This document shows positions 11,624 to 21,435 of a DNA stretch of 64,000 nt, piece by piece. Made by a program: the position numbers and the translations under genes. Positions within the stretch are counted from its first letter, which is position 1, and the number at the start of each line of letters is the position of its first letter. This stretch comes from Boesenbergia rotunda (Eukaryota > Streptophyta > Magnoliopsida > Zingiberales > Zingiberaceae), in the NCBI GenBank assembly GCA_024364735.1, contig JAGFNQ010008307.1, forward strand, positions 62,001-126,000, written 5' to 3'. Below the pieces are notes generated by a model. The model did no database searches. It worked only from the letters and a program-made list of their open reading frames with translations, and was not told where the DNA came from.

Positions 11624-14455
11624 ATGTCAAACACGAACACTCTCTCTCTACGATCTGTTCTTGAGAAGGACAAGCTCCTAGGAGCTAATTTCCTGGACTG
11701 GTACAGGAATCTGAGGATAGTCCTCACGCAGGAACGTAAGCTGTACGTTCTGGAGCAAGCAGTTCCTGATGCACCACCAGCCTCTGCCGCTCGTAGTGTT
11801 AGAGATGCTCATCAGAAGCATCTAGATGACGCGTTAGACGTGTCATGCCTAATGCTATGCTGTATGTCTCCTGAGCTTCAGAAGCAACACGAGAAAATGA
11901 ATGCTTTTGATATGATTGGCCATCTCAAGCAACTATATCAAGGGCAGGCAAGGCATGAGAGGTTTGAAGTGACTCAGGCCCTCTTTTCATGCAAGATGAA
12001 AGAGGGAACCCCTGTAGGAACTCACGCACTCCAAATGATTGGGTACGTCGAGAACCTCGAGAGGTTGGGGTTCCCTTTGGGCCAAGAGCTGGCTACCGAT
12101 CTGATCCTGCAATCGTTGCCGGTGAGTTACCGTCAATTCGTCATGAACTACAACATGAACGAATTAGACAAACCACTGCCCGAGATACTCAACATGTTAA
12201 GAACTGCTAGCCTAATCTCACCACTGCCAATCCCTGCCAAGTCCAGTACCGTCCTAATGGTACAAAAGGGCAAGGGTAAGGGCAAGTGGAAGCCCAAAGG
12301 TAAGGGTAAGACCCAAACCAAGGGCAAAGCCAGCTCTTCAACACTCAAACCTAAAGGTGGGGTTGCTAAGGATGCTACCTGCTTCCACTGCGGTAAGACT
12401 GGGCATTGGAAGCGGAACTGCAAGGTATACCTGGAAGATCTGAAGAAGAAGAGAAGTGAGACTTCTACTTCAGGTATAAATGTTATAGAAGTCAACCTTT
12501 CTATTTCTACATCATGGGTATTAGATACTGGGTGTGCTTCTCACATTTGTACTAATGTGCAGGCGCTGAGAAATAGCAGGGCATTGGCCAAGGGCGAGGT
12601 GGACCTACGAGTAGGCAATGGAGCAAGGGTTGCTGCTGTTGCTATAGGGACTTACTTTCTATCTCTACCCTCTGGGCTTGTACTGGAATTGAATAACTGT
12701 TGTTATGTACCTGTACTAACAAAGAATATCATTTCAGTTTCATGTTTAGATAACAAAGGTTTTTCATTCATAATAAAGGACAAATGTTGTTCTGTTTATT
12801 TAAAGGATATGTTCTATTGTAGCGCACATCTGATGAATGACCTCTATATTCTAGACTTAGAGAGCCCTATCTATAACGTGAATACCAAGAGGTTGAGATC
12901 AAATGAGTTGAACCCAACCTATCTCTGGCACTGTCGCTTAGGCCACATAAATGAGAGTCGCTTGTCCCAGCTCCATAAGGATGGTTTGCTGGACTCATTT
13001 GATTTTGAGTCATATGAGACATGCGAGTCATGCCTTCTAGGCAAGATGACTAAGACTCCTTTAGTGGACATAGCGAAAGAGCGACAGACTTGTTAGGACT
13101 CATACATAGTGATGTATGTGGCCCTTTCAATGTCGCTGCCAGAGGTGGTTACAGGTACTTCATCACATTTACTGATGACTTCAGTAGATATGGCTATGTG
13201 TATTTGATGACACATAAGTCAGAATCCTTGAAAAGTTCAAAGAATTCAGAAATGAAGTACAGAACCAACTTGGCAAGAGTATTAAGATACTTCGATCAGA
13301 TCGAGGTGGAGAATACTTGAGCCATGAGTTTCGTGACTACCTAGCTGAGTGTGGGATTCTATCCCAACTCACTCCCCCGGAACACCACAGTGGAATGGTG
13401 TATCCGAAAGGAGGAATCGTACCTTATTAGATATGGTACGATCTATGATGAGTCACGCAGATCTTCCTATATCCTTTTGGGGATATGCTCTAGACACGGC
13501 AGCGTTCACACTAAACCGTGTTCCATCAAAGGCTGTCATGAAGACACCATATACGATATGGACAGGGAGGAGTCCCAAGATGTCTTTCATGAGGGTTTGG
13601 GGTTGTGAGGCTTACGTACGACGTCAAGTCTCAGACAAACTGGGACCCAAATCTGATAAGTGTTATTTCATAGGGTATCCCAAGGAAACGAAGGGATACT
13701 ACTTCTACATTCCTAGTCAGCACAAAGTGTTTGTTGCTAAGACTGGAGTATTTCTAGAAAGGGACTTTGTTTCTAGAAAGACTAGTGGGAGTACGTTCAG
13801 TCTTGAAGAAGTTCAAGACATGGACAATAGCAGTGAAGCCTGATGGAAGTTGAACAGGAACCACAAAGTGTGGTGGTTGATGAGGTTGTTGCACAAGAAG
13901 CTGTGGAACAACACCTGTTCATGTAGACCTACCTCTTCACAGGTCTGATAGGGTTACGTCGTCAGCCTGAGAGATACTCATTTCTCTTGTCTGACCATGA
14001 TGACATTACGCTCGTTGAGAACGAGCCTACCTCCTATCAGGAAGCTGTGATGAGCCCAGATTCTGAGAAATGGCTAGAGGCCATGAGATCCGAGATGGAT
14101 TCCATGTACACCAACCAAGTATGGACTTTGGTTGATCCACCTGAAGGGGTCAAACCCATTGGGTGTAAGTGGGTCTTTAAGAGAAAGACTGACATGGATG
14201 GACTTGTACATACCTATAAGGGTAGACTAGTAGCTAAAGGTTTCAAGCAAATTCATGGTATTGGACTATGATGAAACTTTTCTCCAGTCGCGATGTTCAA
14301 GTCCATTAGGATCTTGCTTGCTATTGCAGCATACCACGATTATAAGATCTGGCAGATGGACGTCAAAACTGCGTTTCTGAATGGAAACCTCCTCGAGGAA
14401 GTGTACATGACACAACCTGAGGGTTTTGTAGATCCAAAGCATACTGGTAGAGTAT
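11624..14455 (+). pseudogene. Copia gag-pol, frameshifted and truncated in reverse transcriptase
   Basis: The first frame (11624-13096, 490 aa) holds a gag domain (residues about 1-190), a Lys/Gly-rich linker, a CCHC knuckle (CFHCGKTGHWKRNC, near residue 255), protease 'WVLDTGCASHIC' (near 297) and the pre-integrase 'LWHCRLGH...CESCLLGK'. A shift near 13090 continues into integrase ('HSDVCGP', 'TFTDDFSRYGYVYL'). A second shift near 13320 leads to 13349-13843 ('GTPQWNGVSERRNRT', the catalytic Glu region). Then 13987-14271 opens reverse transcriptase ('CKWVFKRK', 'RLVAKGFKQ') and a shifted piece follows ('WQMDVKTAFLNG'). The sequence ends at the N at 14456, so the YxDD box, RNase H and 3' LTR are missing. 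It encoded virus-like-particle and copy-and-paste enzymes and is now inactive. Clade not assigned. Confidence 0.9.
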
Positions 14456-14456
14456 N
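14456..14456. other. Single ambiguous base at a head-on junction of two Copia elements
   Basis: The only N in the window lies exactly where a + strand Copia reverse-transcriptase reading ends and a minus-strand Sirevirus gag reading begins. Both are cut in mid-domain. This may be a real breakpoint or an assembly join. Confidence 0.9.
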
Positions 14457-15605
14457 TTCATCATCCGAAGATGATGAAGCCGCGTTTGAGGAGTTGGATG
14501 ATTCATCACTGCTTTCCTCTGCAAGAGCCATGAGTGCCACATGCCTTGTGCTCTTCTCCTCCTTTTCTTCATCGGATGAGCTTGAAGAGGATTCATCCCA
14601 AGTGGCCTTCAAGGCCTTCTTCTTCTTCTTGGATTTTTCTTCTTTCCTCTTGGATTTCTCCTCCTTTTTCTTTAACTTTGGGCATTCACTCTTGAAGTGC
14701 CCTTTCCTACCACACTCAAAGCAAGATACATTAGTCTTATCAACTTTAGCTTCACTAGGGTTACCTTTACCCTTGAAGCGTCGATCTCTTCTCATCATCC
14801 TTCTCACAAAGTTTGTCATCTCGGAGGATGAGGAGCTGCTGCCATCTTCCTCGGAATCGGATTCGGACTCGGATGAGGATGAGGATGAGGCGACCTCCTT
14901 CTCCTTCTTCTTCTCCTTCTTCTTCTTGTTGGATCGATCCCCTGCAACTAAGGCAATCCCCTTCTCCTTGGGGCCTTTGTTAGCCATCTCATGCAATTCC
15001 ATCTCACAAAACAAATCATCTAACTTAACAATGGATAAATCCTTGGATACTTTATAGGCATCCACCATGGATGACCATAAAGCATTCCTTGGAAATGCTT
15101 TGAGTACATACCTCACAAGGTCGCGATTCTCGACCTTTTCATCAATCGAATGAAGCCCATTGAGAACTTCCTTGAACCGGCTATGTAGCTCACTTACCGA
15201 TTCATTTTTCTTCATGGAAAGGTTTTGTAATTGGTTGAGAAACAAATCCCTCTTGGCGATTCTTGAATCTCGGGTGCCCTCGTGGAGTTCGATGAGCTTG
15301 TTCCACAAGTCCTTTGCACTTGTGAAAGGACCAACCTTGATGAGTTGGTCTTTGTTCATGCCGCATTGTAGAGTGACGACCGCCTTCGCGTCGGCTTCAC
15401 TCTTCCGAGTTTGTTCAGCCGTCCACCGCGAAGATTCAAGTTCTTTGCCTTCATCATCCTTCGGAGGGGTGAAGCCCTCCTTCACCGCGAACCAAGTGTT
15501 GATGTCCATCTTCAAATAATACTCCATCTTTGATCTCCAATATTGGAAATAAGCCCCATCAAAGAAAGGAGGTCGGGTGGTGGAAAACCCTTCTCCCAAT
15601 GCCAT
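14457..15605 (-). CDS. Sirevirus-type Copia gag (3'-truncated)
   Basis: An open frame of about 383 residues runs leftward from an ATG at 15605, 45 bp after the primer site. It has an N-terminal region 'FFDGAYFQYWRSKMEYYLK', a UBN2-type gag domain (about 70-215, 'LWNKLIELHEGT', 'LNGLHSIDEKVENRDLVRYV') and acidic-Ser and Lys-rich low-complexity segments (about 225-265). A CCHC knuckle CFECGRKGHFKSEC lies near 295-308, followed by a second Lys/Ser/Glu-rich tail. Gag packages retrotransposon RNA in cytoplasmic particles. No stop interrupts it until the N at 14456, where pol should follow but is absent. Its LTR matches the solo LTRs at 21436 and 57816. Any protein read through the N would be an artefact. 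Confidence 0.88.
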
Positions 15606-15649
15606 GGATGATAGCTCTCAGTTGTTAATCCGTAAAAACAGAGCCTCAA

Positions 15650-15661
15650 GCTCTGATACCA
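15650..15661 (-). other. Primer-binding site of the minus-strand Sirevirus
   Basis: On the minus strand the sequence reads tggtatcagagc, two bases after the LTR terminus (tccaaca at 15670-15664). It primes minus-strand DNA synthesis from initiator tRNA-Met and sets the orientation. Confidence 0.9.
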
Positions 15662-15663
15662 CT

Positions 15664-16766
15664 TGTTGGAACCGGATGGCTAGAGAGGGGGGGTGAATAT
15701 AGCCAAACACTTGGACTTTAAGCTTTTCAAAGTTCTGCACTTAGATTTGTTAGTAGCACAGCGGAAGAAGCAAACACAGAGTATGCAGAAAAATAGAAAA
15801 CGAAAGCAAACTAATACAACTAGCAAGATCGCTAACAAGGAGGGTTTACAAGGTTCGGGGATAACTTGCCCCTACTCCTTGGCGTGCCCGTAAGGTGGGC
15901 GATCTCTTGATCGTCGGCAGATCAAGCCCCAGTGAACACCGGATAGTAAGCAACCTCCTTCTCGGTGGAGAAACCTCTCCACAGCGTTTCAATCAAGGAT
16001 ATAGGTTTAAGCACAATGAAACACAAGAAAGATCTTACTTAGCACTAGCAAAGACAAGTACACAGCAAGCTTCCTCCTGAGCTCCACCCAGTGACGATCT
16101 CACGCAAGAACCCTTTCCCCGTGTCTTCTCGCTGTTGGACTCGAAGCCTCTTGTTCTTTCCTCCAAGTGCTCAAGCAAGGGATGGTTGCTTCAAGATTGC
16201 AGTAGCTTGCTCAAAGTGATGGAGCTTCAGAACACGCAAGTAAGATGTGGAGAACACTAAGTCACAGCGAGAACTCAAGCAGTCGAACTCTCTAGAGCCA
16301 ACTCTTCTCCGCTCCTTTTGTTCCTCCACTGAGTATCAGGTGACACCATCTCCCTGTAGCCTCCAGCTGCTCACCTACAACCACCAACTACCACTAAGCT
16401 CCTCTGGACTCCCTGAGCCTCCCTCAGACCAGCCCCAGACAGCAGCTCCAGCCATCGCCAGTGCCCGTTGCAACCTGAGATGGAAAAACAGACAAACCTG
16501 CTCCAAGGAAAGGTCTCCATTGACTCTCCTTGAGTGTTTGAATCCTTCCCTGTCACCTGCAGCTTAATCAGAGTATTAGGACAACATATCAAACAGCAAA
16601 TCGTATATCAGATGTTAAGCGCAGAGAATCGGATACGTTCAGACGCGATCAGAGCGTCTGACAGTGCATTTTGAATTAAAGTGATCGGTCACCGGACCGA
16701 TCAGAGAGCCTCCTGATCGGTCACCAAACCGATCAGGCTGGGTCTAGACCGATCAGGCTTCGTCCT
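15664..16766 (-). mobile_element. 5' LTR of the minus-strand Sirevirus, truncated
   Basis: Read on the minus strand, the 3' half of the LTR is present. It carries the poly-purine/ggggggtg block near the end, the cggcagatcaagcc and gcacgccaaggagtag segments, a 'tttctccaccgagaaggag' block and then the first gatcggtc palindromes (16680-16766). The same order occurs in the solo LTR at 21436-23483 (2048 bp). Only about 1.1 kb remains. The 5' half, including its TG start and target duplication, is replaced at about 16767 by Gypsy sequence. Confidence 0.8.
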
Positions 16767-16831
16767 GATCAGTCCCCAACGCTTAATCCGATCCTTGGTC
16801 CCGATCAGTCCCCAACGCTTAATCCGATCCT
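16767..16831 (+). repeat. 36-bp tandem duplication at the LTR/Gypsy junction
   Basis: gatcagtccccaacgctt... occurs at 16767-16795 and again, identical over 29 bp, at 16803-16831. The second copy reads into Gypsy gag. The duplication lies exactly where the truncated Sirevirus LTR meets the Tat-type Gypsy element. Confidence 0.75.
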
Positions 16832-17169
16832 CGTCAGTGCCTGCACCCAAGGGCTCTCTGAAGGGGACTTCTTCCGATCCTTGGTAAAGAAGCCCCTCGG
16901 CAGTTTCGATGATTTACTGGGACTCTCCGTCAAGCATGTCAATGTGGAAGAAGTATAGTACGCCCATCGCAAAGATCCAGTCGGAGCCCCCCTTCTGGTG
17001 GCTCCCCGATCAGACAGGAGGGAGCCTCCGCCCCAGCTCGAGGAAAAGACCTTCACCTTGGGAAGGACCAGTGGGCTGGCAGGCGCCGGCTGGTTGAGAC
17101 GGTAGACACAGAGCCGCCAGAACCATCACCAAGGTACTGTAGTTACCATGGCAGCTCGACACATTCCAC
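16812..17169 (+). pseudogene. Ty3/Gypsy (Tat-type) gag, internal segment
   Basis: The plus strand reads 'ILVSACTQGLSEGDFFRSLV', 'KKPLGSFDDLLG' and 'KHVNVEEV', the conserved end of the plant Gypsy Retrotrans_gag domain. A proline/arginine-rich linker leads to the start of a Cys-His motif at about 17137. A stop (tag) lies at about 16957. The N-terminal gag, leader and 5' LTR are missing. The reading is broken at 17169 by the hAT transposon and resumes in the same frame at 20188 once one copy of the 8-bp duplication is discounted. Confidence 0.82.
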
Positions 17170-17185
17170 TAGACCCGACCACGGT

Positions 17186-17465
17186 TCGGAACCGACGGTT
17201 CGACGGTTCGGAACTGCCAGTTCGACGGTTCGGAACCGCCGGTTCGACGGTTCGGAACCGCCGGTTCGACGGTTCGGAACCGCCGGTTCGACGGTTCGGA
17301 ACCGCCGGTTCCGACGGTTCGGAACCGCCGGTTCGACGGTTCGGAACCGCCGGTTTGACTGTTCGTGGGAGGTCGACCCTTAACCTTAACCGCCCAAGAC
17401 GGTTACGGTTCACGGTTCGGAACCGCCGGTTCACGGTCCGGTTCACGGTTCGCCACGGTTCGTCA
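17186..17465. repeat. 22-bp subterminal repeats of the hAT element
   Basis: The unit acggttcggaaccgccggtt recurs about six to seven times at 22-bp spacing from 17186 to 17355, then more loosely to 17465. Each unit holds the palindrome cggttcggaaccg. Subterminal repeats of this kind are usual transposase binding sites in hAT elements; binding here is inferred. Short frames through it are repeat artefacts. Confidence 0.8.
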
Positions 17466-17643
17466 CGGTTCAAGATTATTATATTTAAAAAAATTAAAAA
17501 TTAAAAAAAAAATAAATTTTATTAAAAAAGGGCTTGCACTTATATAAGTTGCCTACGTATCCCCTTAGGGTATAGGGGAATCAAAGCCCACGTAGTTCTT
17601 TTACATTTTTACCCTTTTACATTTTTTACATTTTTACCCTTTC

Positions 17644-19769
17644 TCACTCACATGCAATTCCTCCCGTTCCCGTTGTATTTGTTCCTTCGGTATCAAATTC
17701 TTCGACTTCGTCTTCTGAAAGTTGCATTCCTTGGATTCGCTTCTTGGCTCTAGTCCAATCATCAAGTAATGCTTGAGCTTCCAATGAGTCGGGAGACATA
17801 GTTGATCGTTGTTCATCTAATATGTTGCCGCCGGCACTGAACGTCTGCTCCACAGCAACAGTCGACACTGGAGAAGCTAAAATTTCTTTTGCGATCACGG
17901 AGAGAACGGGAAAGCTTTGAGCCTTCTGTGACCACCACTTCAAGATGTCGAAATCTTAGCTATCTACTTCATTAAAATCAAAAGAAGTCGTAAAATAATT
18001 CTCAAGTTCCTGTGTGGAACTTGAGGATCCTCGTGGACGTTTCGTCCGTTCTTTTAATAAAAGTTGGGCTTTTGTAAGTTTTAAATTAGTAGTAGTAAGT
18101 TGTTGTGTTTCAGAAATATTAGTTTGTGTTCTATATTTAACATAATATTGATTATAAAGATTATATAAATAATTTTTAATATTATATACAATATTAGCTG
18201 GATCCGGAGAGGAAGAATCCTTAATAGGAATTAATGCGTCATAATATAAAGTTAGCATTTCTTGTAAAACTTCTAATTTAAATCTAGGATCTAAAGCAAA
18301 TACAATTAAATAAATTTCAGGAATAAAATAAAAATATTTTTCCCATTTAGTTTTCATAACTAATATACATAAAGTTAAAGTTTCATTATTTAGATGTTCA
18401 TTTAATATTAATACTATACTACAAAAATTCACTAAAATTAAATGAGCAGTGGGATAATAAACACCGGAAAGTTGTTTAGTTGCATCGTTAAAAACTTTTA
18501 AAATTTCACAAATACTACTACAAATATTCCATTGTTGTGAAAATAAATATATATTAGTATTACTATTTTGTGCAAAAAATGAACATAATAAATCTTTATA
18601 TTGAAAAGAATCTTGTAATAATTGATATGTTGAATTCCAACGTGTTGGAACATCACGTGGAAATTTTTTTGGTCGCATTCCATTAGCTTTACAAAATCTA
18701 CCCCATTGTTTCATCATAGATGGATGGGACCATAAGTATGAAATTGCGGTTCTAATTGGTTGAATATAATTTTGTAAAAGTTTTAATCCATCTTGAACAC
18801 ATAAATTTAAAATATGGCATACACAACGAATATGAAAAAATAAACCACCAATGACAGGTTGACAAATAAATTTTAATTCATCTATTGAAGCGGTATTAGA
18901 ACTAGCATTGTCTAATGATATTGAAAATATTTGATGAGTCAATCCATATTCTTCTAAAACTATGTGTAATAATTATGCAATGTTATGAGCAGTGTGTGAT
19001 TCATCAAAAATTCTATAAGCTAATAATCTTTTTTGAAGGATCCAAGAGTTATCAATCCAATGGCATGTTATACCCATATAAGAATGAGTTTGCCAATGAT
19101 CACTCCAAATATAGGAACATAAAGAAACTTTATTATTTAATTTACTAAATTCTTCGATTAAATTTTTTTTCCTTGTTTTACTAATCTTTTAATTGTACGA
19201 GTTAGTGTAGTCCTAGGTACACGTTTAGCAGCAGGATTAAGAGATTCTTTACAAAAATCTTCAAATGTGCATTTAGATCCAAAACTAAAAGAAAGATGTT
19301 CTACGGAAACAAATTTAGCTAATGATTCTCTTAATTTATTATCTGAATATAAAAATAAACCAGAATCAGTACTACTACCGATAGAAAATCTAGATAATTG
19401 TGTTTGAGAGCGGTCAAGCCCATATTCCGTCGGGTGCTTCGTTTCTACATGTCGTTTCAACGACCCATAGCCGCCGCCGGCTTGGAATTTGTAGGAAGCA
19501 TTACAATGCTTGCATTTTGCACGCATTTCTCCCGACGGAAGTGTGACCTTTTCAAAATGTTTAGTGAAAATAGACGATTTTAAAGGAGGATTATCCCGAA
19601 CCTTAGAAGTAATCGCATCGGTACTTCCTTACGTTTCGGGGATCGGAGGGCGTTGGGGCTGAGCCTCGGTCTCATCATCGGTAGATTGAATTTGAAGGTT
19701 GGGATCCTCGTATGCAATTTCTTTTCCCCTCCGAGATCGAGATGATGAAGCTTCGTGACCTCCTTCCAT
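17644..19769 (-). pseudogene. hAT transposase (BED finger, RNase-H-like core, hAT dimerisation domain), broken
   Basis: The probable start is the ATG at 19769 (MEGGHEASSSRSRR). A BED-type zinc finger follows at about 19526-19430 ('CKHCNASYKF...LKRHVETKH', C-x2-C and H-x4-H). The catalytic core includes 'LCSYIWSDHWQTHSYMGITC', 'SLDNASSNT', 'IRCVCHILNLCVQDG' and 'FALDPRFKLEVLQ'. The C-terminal dimerisation motif (17850-17800) reads 'PVSTVAVEQTFSAGG' and 'SLEAQALLDDW'. Defects are a TAA near 19631, a frameshift in an A-run near 19165, a TAA near 18976 and a TAA near 17956. The family moves hAT elements by cut-and-paste in the nucleus. Full-length layout is recognisable, so decay is moderate. AT-rich coding contrasts with the GC-rich ends. 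Confidence 0.9.
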
Positions 19770-19979
19770 TATCGTCGATGAAGAACGCGGAGATAAGTTG
19801 AGAGTTAGAGAGTTGAGAATGAGAGATTGAGAGAAGAGAAGTTGTTTTGTGAGTGAAAATGATGAAATGAGCTCCCTATTTATAGAGTTCGGATCATAAC
19901 GGTTACTAAATCGTAGCCATTGATCAAAAAAAGGTCAAATGATCTCATCCATCCAAAAAAAAAAATTAAAAAAACTGCC

Positions 19980-20168
19980 CAACGGCACTGAACCGGCGGT
20001 TCAGTGCCGTTGGAACCGGCGGTTCACGGTTCCGGAGGCCTGGAACCGGAACCGGCCAGGCATCCTGCCGGGCCGGTTCTAGTTCGGCCCGGCGAACCGG
20101 GTCAACGAGCCAACCGGCCCGTTGACCCGGGCCGGTTCCGGGCCGGGTCCGGGCTGGACCCAGCCCGG
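19980..20168. repeat. GC-rich subterminal repeat of the hAT right end
   Basis: Overlapping copies of ggaaccggc, cggttcacggttcc and cccgggccgg fill this stretch next to the right TIR. They mirror the cggttcggaaccg repeats at the other end. Confidence 0.7.
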
Positions 20169-20179
20169 GGTCGGGTCTA

Positions 20180-21004
20180 CATTCCACTGAGGAGTGCCAC
20201 GCCTTGAAGAAGAAGTTTGGCAAGGAGGCAGACACTATACCTCGAAGAAAGTGGAATAAGTCAGGGTATCGCAGAAGGTCGCCAAGACGAAGCTTTTCTC
20301 CTCGACGACAGCATGCCGGGGAAAGCGAGGCCCGACATCGGTCTCGATCACAATCGTGAGGTAGGAGTCGGGGGCCCGCACCCCGAAGATCTCTCTCCTC
20401 ATAAAGAGACCCTCAGAAGGGTAAGGCCCCCATGCGTGGTCCGCCATCGGGCCATGTGGGAGTCATCTCCGGAGGACCTACTGGAGGGGACTCCAACCGG
20501 GCAAGGAAGTCTTATACCCGGCGATTAGAAAACTACTCCATTGGGACGAGCAGAAGCCAGGAGATGGGCCCTACAATATCTTTTGGGGAGTCCGACCTTG
20601 AAGAAGTGTAAGCTCCCCATGAGGACGTATTAGTGATCGTAGCTCGCATTGCCAACTATAAGGTGAAGCGCATCTTCGTAGATACAGGGAGTTTCGTGAA
20701 CATCCTATACAAAGCGGCTTGGGACCAGATGCAGATAGACGAAGATGAACTGCTCCCGGTCTCAACCCCACTATTCGATTTCACAGGGTATCGAGTACAA
20801 CCGGTGGGGCAAATCACCTTGTCACTCTCGTTGGGCAGCAACAGGCTTGAAAGAACGCGGAGGACTCCTTTCCTGATCGTGGACGCACCCTCCTCCTACA
20901 ATGCGATCCTGGGCCGCCCGGTGCTCAACACTTTCCAGGCGGTGGTCTCTGTTTACCACCAGAAGATAAAATTCCCGGTAGGCGGCCGGGTGATTGAAGT
21001 CTGA
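20180..21004 (+). pseudogene. Ty3/Gypsy gag C-terminus and aspartic protease
   Basis: After the hAT element the gag reading resumes with 'EECHALKKKFGKEAD' and then an Arg/Ser-rich stretch. Next come 'ISGGPTGGDSNRARKSY' and 'ISFGESDLEE', the linker typical of Tat-type Gypsy elements. An open segment (20633-21004) carries the protease: 'IANYKVKRIFVDTGSFVNIL' with the catalytic DTG, 'FLIVDAPSSYNAILGRPVLN', and a stop at 21002. Stops also occur near 20357, 20400 and 20612. The protease matures gag-pol in particles. No reverse transcriptase, RNase H or integrase follows: the sequence passes within about 250 bp into a tandem array. Confidence 0.85.
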
Positions 21005-21435
21005 GGAGACCAGCTAATGTCCCGGCGGTGCTACAGCGGAGAGGTCAGAACAGAGTCTCGGAAGAACCTGAGAGGACTGGAAGACTATCTGTGGGAGAAG
21101 GGCAAAAACTCGGGAGGTCCTGGCTAGGCAGTGGTCTGGAACCCTTCTGGTCTCGGTAAGATTTGCGCTTTATTTAGAGTGCCAGTCTATGTATCTTTGC
21201 GCCCTCGCAGCAAAATCAAGTAATAAAGCGAGATACTTTCCTCAAAATAACAATGTGCCACCAAGGAGTTAAAAACCCTAATACCTCGCGGTGCAGTTGA
21301 TACCCGGGGTACTTAGGCTTGGTCCGGGACTTACGTGCCCGCCCAAGTATCCAAAACCCGAATATCTCGCGGTGCAGCTGATGCCCGAAGTACTTAGGCT
21401 TGGTCTGGGATGTACGCGCCTGACCAAGTATCCAA

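Larger units (their letters stand above)
17170..20179 (-). mobile_element. hAT transposon (3010 bp) with perfect TIRs and 8-bp target duplication
   Basis: The termini TAGACCCGACC (17170-17180) and GGTCGGGTCTA (20169-20179) are exact inverted repeats. They are flanked by identical 8-mers cattccac at 17162-17169 and 20180-20187. Eight-bp duplications and short TIRs starting TAG/CAG define hAT elements. The interior carries a minus-strand transposase relic and GC-rich subterminal repeats at both ends. The host is the gag gene of a Gypsy element, whose frame is intact on both sides. The transposase is broken, so the copy is non-autonomous now. Confidence 0.95.

Noticed and set aside
14340..15605. 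A single 421-codon minus-strand protein across the N
   Set aside because: The last residues beyond 14456 are the reverse complement of an unrelated Copia reverse transcriptase. Only 14457-15605 is gag.
17126..17504. Long open frames on both strands rich in RNRR and RFGT
   Set aside because: They are produced by the 22-bp subterminal repeats of the hAT element, whose period is not a multiple of three but which lacks stops.
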